Positions 61,139 through 64,000 of a DNA stretch of 64,000 nt are shown one piece after another (the first letter of the stretch is position 1; every line of letters starts with the position of its first letter). The notes beneath the pieces were generated by a model. It was given only the letters and a program-made list of their open reading frames with translations, had not been told where the DNA came from and did not search any database. The stretch comes from Streptomyces sp. CG 926 (GTDB taxonomy: Bacteria > Actinomycetota > Actinomycetes > Streptomycetales > Streptomycetaceae): assembly GCF_003148825.1 (NCBI RefSeq), contig NZ_QGGZ01000006.1, positions 310,001 through 374,000 of the forward strand, in the 5' to 3' direction. Made by a program: the position numbers and the translations under genes.

Positions 61139-61324
61139 TCAGACCAGGGCCGGGCGGCGGGGTTCCACCGTGCGGCTGTCGGGGAGCAGTTCACCGGTGT
61201 CGTCGAAGACCACGACTCCGTTGCACAGCAGGCTCCAGCCCTGTTCGGGGTGAGAGGCCACAATGCGGGCGGCGTCGTGATCGGCGCTGTCGGCGGTCGG
61301 GCAGGGTGGCTGGTGGGAGCACAT
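61139..61324 (-). CDS. DUF5999 family protein
   Basis: A 61-residue protein. MCSHQPPCPTADSADHDAARIVASHPEQGWSLLCNGVVVFDDTGELLPD is a full DUF5999 match from memory of Streptomyces proteins; three Cys and two His near the N-terminus could bind metal. GAGGAGG precedes the ATG. Function not known. It is followed by the 30-codon ORF. Confidence 0.85.
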   Translation of the reverse strand: MCSHQPPCPTADSADHDAARIVASHPEQGWSLLCNGVVVFDDTGELLPDSRTVEPRRPALV

Positions 61325-61458
61325 GGCGCACCTCCTCGCGAAGTGGGGCGGGAGCGCCGGTGGTCACCCGGTCGAATCCGCGATCCACGGTGGCGGTGAG
61401 TATTACTGATCGCCGCCCCCGGACGGAACCCATATTCGCCGTCCAGTTCAGGGTGTGT

Positions 61459-61917
61459 ATGCCCGCTTACGATGCGCTCATGCCCGCTATCCGGATCATT
61501 CATCGCACGTCTTTTCCGCCGGTCGAGGCGTGGTCGATGCTCACGGACTGGGAGCGCCACGGCGCACAGGTCCCCCTCACCCGGACGATCATCGAGACGC
61601 CGTCCCCGACCCACGTCGGAACGATCTTCACAGCCCGTACGGGCGTGAGCAGGATCACATTCGACGACCGCATGGAAGTCGTCGTCTGGCGACCCCCCAC
61701 GGAGGGTTCGCCGGGAGAAGTCCGGCTGGAGAAGCGCGGCCGGGCGGTGACGGGCTGGGCGGAGATCGAGATCCGCCCCCTCGCCACGGGCGGCTCGGAG
61801 GTCCACTGGCGTGAGGAACTGCGTCTGCGCGGCCTCCCCCGCGCCCTGGATCCCCTGGTCGCGGCGGCGGGCAGGCTCCTCTTCGGCCGGGCCCTGGTGC
61901 GGCTGCTGCGGCCCTGA
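61459..61917 (+). CDS. SRPBCC (START-like) family protein
   Basis: A 152-residue protein. The pattern AIRIIHRTSFPPVEAWSMLTDWERHGAQVPLTRTII, TARTGVSRITFDDRMEVVVWRPP and GWAEIEIRPLATGGSEVHWREELRLRGLPRALDPLVAAAGRLLFGRALVRLL is that of polyketide-cyclase/START-like proteins with a hydrophobic pocket. AGGG lies six bases before the first ATG; a second ATG is at 61480. Ligand unknown; stands alone. Confidence 0.88.
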   Translation: MPAYDALMPAIRIIHRTSFPPVEAWSMLTDWERHGAQVPLTRTIIETPSPTHVGTIFTARTGVSRITFDDRMEVVVWRPPTEGSPGEVRLEKRGRAVTGWAEIEIRPLATGGSEVHWREELRLRGLPRALDPLVAAAGRLLFGRALVRLLRP

Positions 61918-61943
61918 GGGCGCGCGGGTGCGCCTCGGTGCGG

Positions 61944-62582
61944 TCAGGGGGCCACGGGCTCGTAGACGAATCCGTTCAGCGGTGCGAGGACCTTCCAGCC
62001 CAGCGCCTCGTAGAGCGCCCGGCCCGGGACGGTCGCGCCCAGGATGCCCACGGACGCCCCGCTCCCGGCGGCCGCGTCGGTGAGTGCGCCCATCACCACC
62101 GTCCCGAGGCCACGGCGCCGGTGTGCCGCTTCGGTGACGATCTGGTCGAAGACGCAGGCGGTACCGGCACGGGTCGAACCGGTCCGACCGCCGGCGGCCA
62201 GGTCCCCGTCGGCGCTCAGGACGCGCACGTGGACGACTCCGTCGGCGGCCTCGACGGAGACGGTGTATCCGTCCGGCACGCGCACGCGCGACGGGCGGAG
62301 ATCGACGGCCATCAGGAAGCAGGGCTCGGTGGGCTCCCACGCGGACGAGAACCAAGGGTCCATCTCGCCCTGCGGGAGGAACGCCTTGACGCAGGTGGTG
62401 GGTTCGGTGATGGTGCCGATGAGATCACGGGCGGTCGCGGCATCGTTGTCGAGCAGGACGTGACGGACCACCTGGGACGGCTGTCCGGTCTCGATCCGCA
62501 ACCCCCACGGCACGTCCACCGGCCTGGGCATCCCCCGACAGGCGGCCCATCCTTCGACCCACGATCGTGCGGTCTCCTGCAT
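61944..62582 (-). CDS. GNAT family acetyltransferase
   Basis: A 212-residue protein. The acetyl-CoA motif QIVTEAAHRRRGLGTVVMGALTDAAAGSGASVGILGATVPGRALYEALGWK is in the C-terminal third; the N-terminal part (to about residue 75) is unrelated to standard GNATs and may bind substrate. The ATG at 62582 has GGGGGTGG upstream; the longer ORF start lacks one. Substrate unknown. Confidence 0.87.
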   Translation of the reverse strand: MQETARSWVEGWAACRGMPRPVDVPWGLRIETGQPSQVVRHVLLDNDAATARDLIGTITEPTTCVKAFLPQGEMDPWFSSAWEPTEPCFLMAVDLRPSRVRVPDGYTVSVEAADGVVHVRVLSADGDLAAGGRTGSTRAGTACVFDQIVTEAAHRRRGLGTVVMGALTDAAAGSGASVGILGATVPGRALYEALGWKVLAPLNGFVYEPVAP

Positions 62583-62690
62583 CGGGCCACCCCCGGGACA
62601 CGTCTGCGGACATGAGGCGAGGGGGAGCCCACCGGCCGGCACCCGCCCACCGGCCCGGACCCCCCGACCACCGCACTGTACGTGGCTGTC

Positions 62691-63920
62691 CTAGCGGATC
62701 GGCATCCCGGAGATGGTGCGGGCGATCACCAGGCGCTGGATCTCGCTGGTGCCCTCGAAGATGGTGTAGATGGCGCTGTCCCGGTGCATGCGCTCCACCG
62801 GGTACTCACGGGTGAAGCCGTTGCCGCCGAGGATCTGGACCGCCTGGGCGGTGACCTTCTTGGCGACCTCGCTCGCGAAGAGCTTCGACATCGAGCCCTC
62901 CGCCGACTCGAACGGCCGGCCCGCGACCGCCATCCAGGACGCCCGCCACACCAGCAGCCGGGCCGCGTCGATCTGCGTCCGCATGTCGGCGAGCTGGAAG
63001 GCCACGCCCTGGTTGTCGATGATCGGGCGGCCGAACTGCGTACGGGTCTTCGCGTAGTCGAGGGCCACCTCGTACGCCGCGCGCGCGGTGCCGACGGCCA
63101 TCGCGCCGACCGCCGGCCGGGAGGCCTCGAAGGTGGCCATGGCCGCGTTCTTCACCCGCTCGCCGCCGCCGCTACGGGCGCGCTCGTGGGCCCGCGCGAG
63201 GCGCTCGTCCAGCTTCTCCTTGCCGCCGAGCAGGCAGGAGCCGGGGATCCGTACGTCCTCCAGCACCACCTCGGCGGTGTGCGAGGCGCGGATGCCGTGC
63301 TTCTTGAACTTCTGGCCCTGGGACAGGCCGGGGGTGTTCGGCGGGATGATGAAGGAGGCGTGCCCCTTGGTCCCCAGCGCGGGATCGACGACCGCGACGA
63401 CGATGTGGACGTTGGCGATGCCGCCGTTCGTCGCCCAGGTCTTGGTGCCGCTCAGTACCCACTCGTCCTTGGCCTGGTCGTAGACCGCGCGGGTGCGCAT
63501 CGAGCCGACGTCGGAGCCGGCGTCCGGCTCGGAGGAGCAGAAGGCGGCGACCTTGACGTCGTCAGGGGTGCCGTACATCTGCGGGATCCAGGTACCGATC
63601 TGCTCCTCGGTGCCGTTGGCGACGACGCCGATGGCCGCGAGTCCGGTGCCGACGATGGACAGCGCGATGCCCGCGTCGCCCCAGAACAGCTCCTCCATCG
63701 CCATCGGGATGCCGAGGCCCGTCGGGTCGAAGAACTGCTGGGCGTAGAAGTCCAAGGAGTAGATGCCGACCTTGGCGGCCTCCTGGATGACGGGCCACGG
63801 AGTCTCTTCGCGCTCGTCCCATTCCGCGGCGGCGGGACGCATCACATCGGCGGCGAAGCCGTGGATCCAGTCCCGTACCTGCTTCTGGTCGTCGTTCAGC
63901 TCCATGGTGAACTCCGCCAT
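62691..63920 (-). CDS. acyl-CoA dehydrogenase
   Basis: A 409-residue flavoenzyme. CSSEPDAGSDVGSMRTRA, SGTKTWATNGGIANVHIVV, YAKTRTQFGRPIIDNQGVAFQLADM and the C-terminal QILGGNGFTREYPVERMHRDSAIYTIFEGTSEIQRLVIARTISGM form the full ACAD pattern, with the catalytic Glu in FEGTSE and the FAD-binding Arg in TRTQFG. It introduces a 2,3 double bond into an acyl-CoA in fatty-acid or branched-chain catabolism. The gene is complete within the window. Confidence 0.96.
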   Translation of the reverse strand: MAEFTMELNDDQKQVRDWIHGFAADVMRPAAAEWDEREETPWPVIQEAAKVGIYSLDFYAQQFFDPTGLGIPMAMEELFWGDAGIALSIVGTGLAAIGVVANGTEEQIGTWIPQMYGTPDDVKVAAFCSSEPDAGSDVGSMRTRAVYDQAKDEWVLSGTKTWATNGGIANVHIVVAVVDPALGTKGHASFIIPPNTPGLSQGQKFKKHGIRASHTAEVVLEDVRIPGSCLLGGKEKLDERLARAHERARSGGGERVKNAAMATFEASRPAVGAMAVGTARAAYEVALDYAKTRTQFGRPIIDNQGVAFQLADMRTQIDAARLLVWRASWMAVAGRPFESAEGSMSKLFASEVAKKVTAQAVQILGGNGFTREYPVERMHRDSAIYTIFEGTSEIQRLVIARTISGMPIR

Positions 63921-63955
63921 GTCCCCTCCACCTGTCTGTACTCGTCCCTGCGGAA

Positions 63956-63970
63956 GTTACTAGCGGTAAC
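63956..63970. promoter_or_regulatory. GTTAC-N5-GTAAC dyad upstream of acyl-CoA dehydrogenase
   Basis: GTTACTAGCGGTAAC, 35 bases before the start codon. TetR-type regulators of fatty-acid degradation in actinomycetes use TTAC/GTAA dyads, so an operator is plausible. The final 30 bases of the window show nothing more. Confidence 0.5.
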
Positions 63971-64000
63971 CTACGCGAAGGCCACAGTCTGTTACCGGCG

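Overview
This window is about 64 kb of very GC-rich DNA and almost certainly comes from a Streptomyces chromosome. The codon use is GC3-saturated, many genes start with GTG, and TetR, LLM-flavin and FAD-monooxygenase genes are abundant. There is a gamma-butyrolactone (GBL) signalling locus, a StrR-type regulator, a whiE-like pigment fragment and a DUF5999 gene. No rRNA, tRNA, CRISPR array, integrase or phage block was seen. The genes look like accessory or regulatory material from a chromosomal arm, plus a few metabolic genes.

Layout. 0-2.5 kb: a minus-strand cassette (2-TM protein, cupin-like protein, a gene leaving the window) and a tyrosine phosphatase. 2.6-9.8 kb: an OmpR-type two-component system, a DUF1330 protein, a TetR/MFS efflux pair with a twin palindromic operator, then a MurG paralogue coupled to a LegB-like 4,6-dehydratase. 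The response-regulator promoter and the murG-like promoter carry the same 11-bp-spaced heptamer repeats, so the two loci are probably linked. 9.9-14.5 kb: GNAT, LLM oxidoreductase, an unknown protein coupled to an HSL-type hydrolase, and an MFS exporter. 14.5-23.3 kb: a regulatory island with a StrR-family activator, GalU, two GBL-receptor-type TetR proteins, a degenerate IS701-type transposase, ManB, a butenolide-reductase-type SDR and an AfsA homologue. Two nearly identical ARE-like operators lie before the transposase-like gene and between receptor and afsA. Both the afsA-like and the transposase-like gene have one early TTA codon, which suggests joint control by GBL and bldA.

23.4-33.7 kb: PhnA-type protein, alpha/beta hydrolase, a TetR/FAD-monooxygenase pair with a tandem palindrome, an HTH regulator, a secreted serine hydrolase, a secreted M19-type dipeptidase with a discoidin domain, a TetR protein and two tandem paralogous lipoproteins. 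33.8-38.2 kb: a whiE-like aromatic polyketide fragment (FAD hydroxylase, divergent SchA/CurD protein, ACP, O-methyltransferase) with no ketosynthase genes. 38.2-45.5 kb: secreted beta-helix and DM13 proteins, a small secreted protein, and a 1324-residue HTH-STAND-WD40 protein. 44.9-53.4 kb: an XRE-cupin regulator facing an SsuCBA-like ABC transporter, an arylsulfotransferase-like protein and three LLM monooxygenases, together a likely organosulfur-acquisition operon.

53.4-64 kb: a TetR/amidase pair, a secreted beta-propeller protein, a 64-residue membrane peptide, a fibronectin-type-III lipoprotein with a DasR-like site, an AfsR/LAL-type ATPase without a DNA-binding domain, DUF5999 with a coupled 30-codon ORF, a SRPBCC protein, a GNAT and an acyl-CoA dehydrogenase.

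All calls come from reading the sequence and translations by eye. Family names are recognitions from motifs, not search results.
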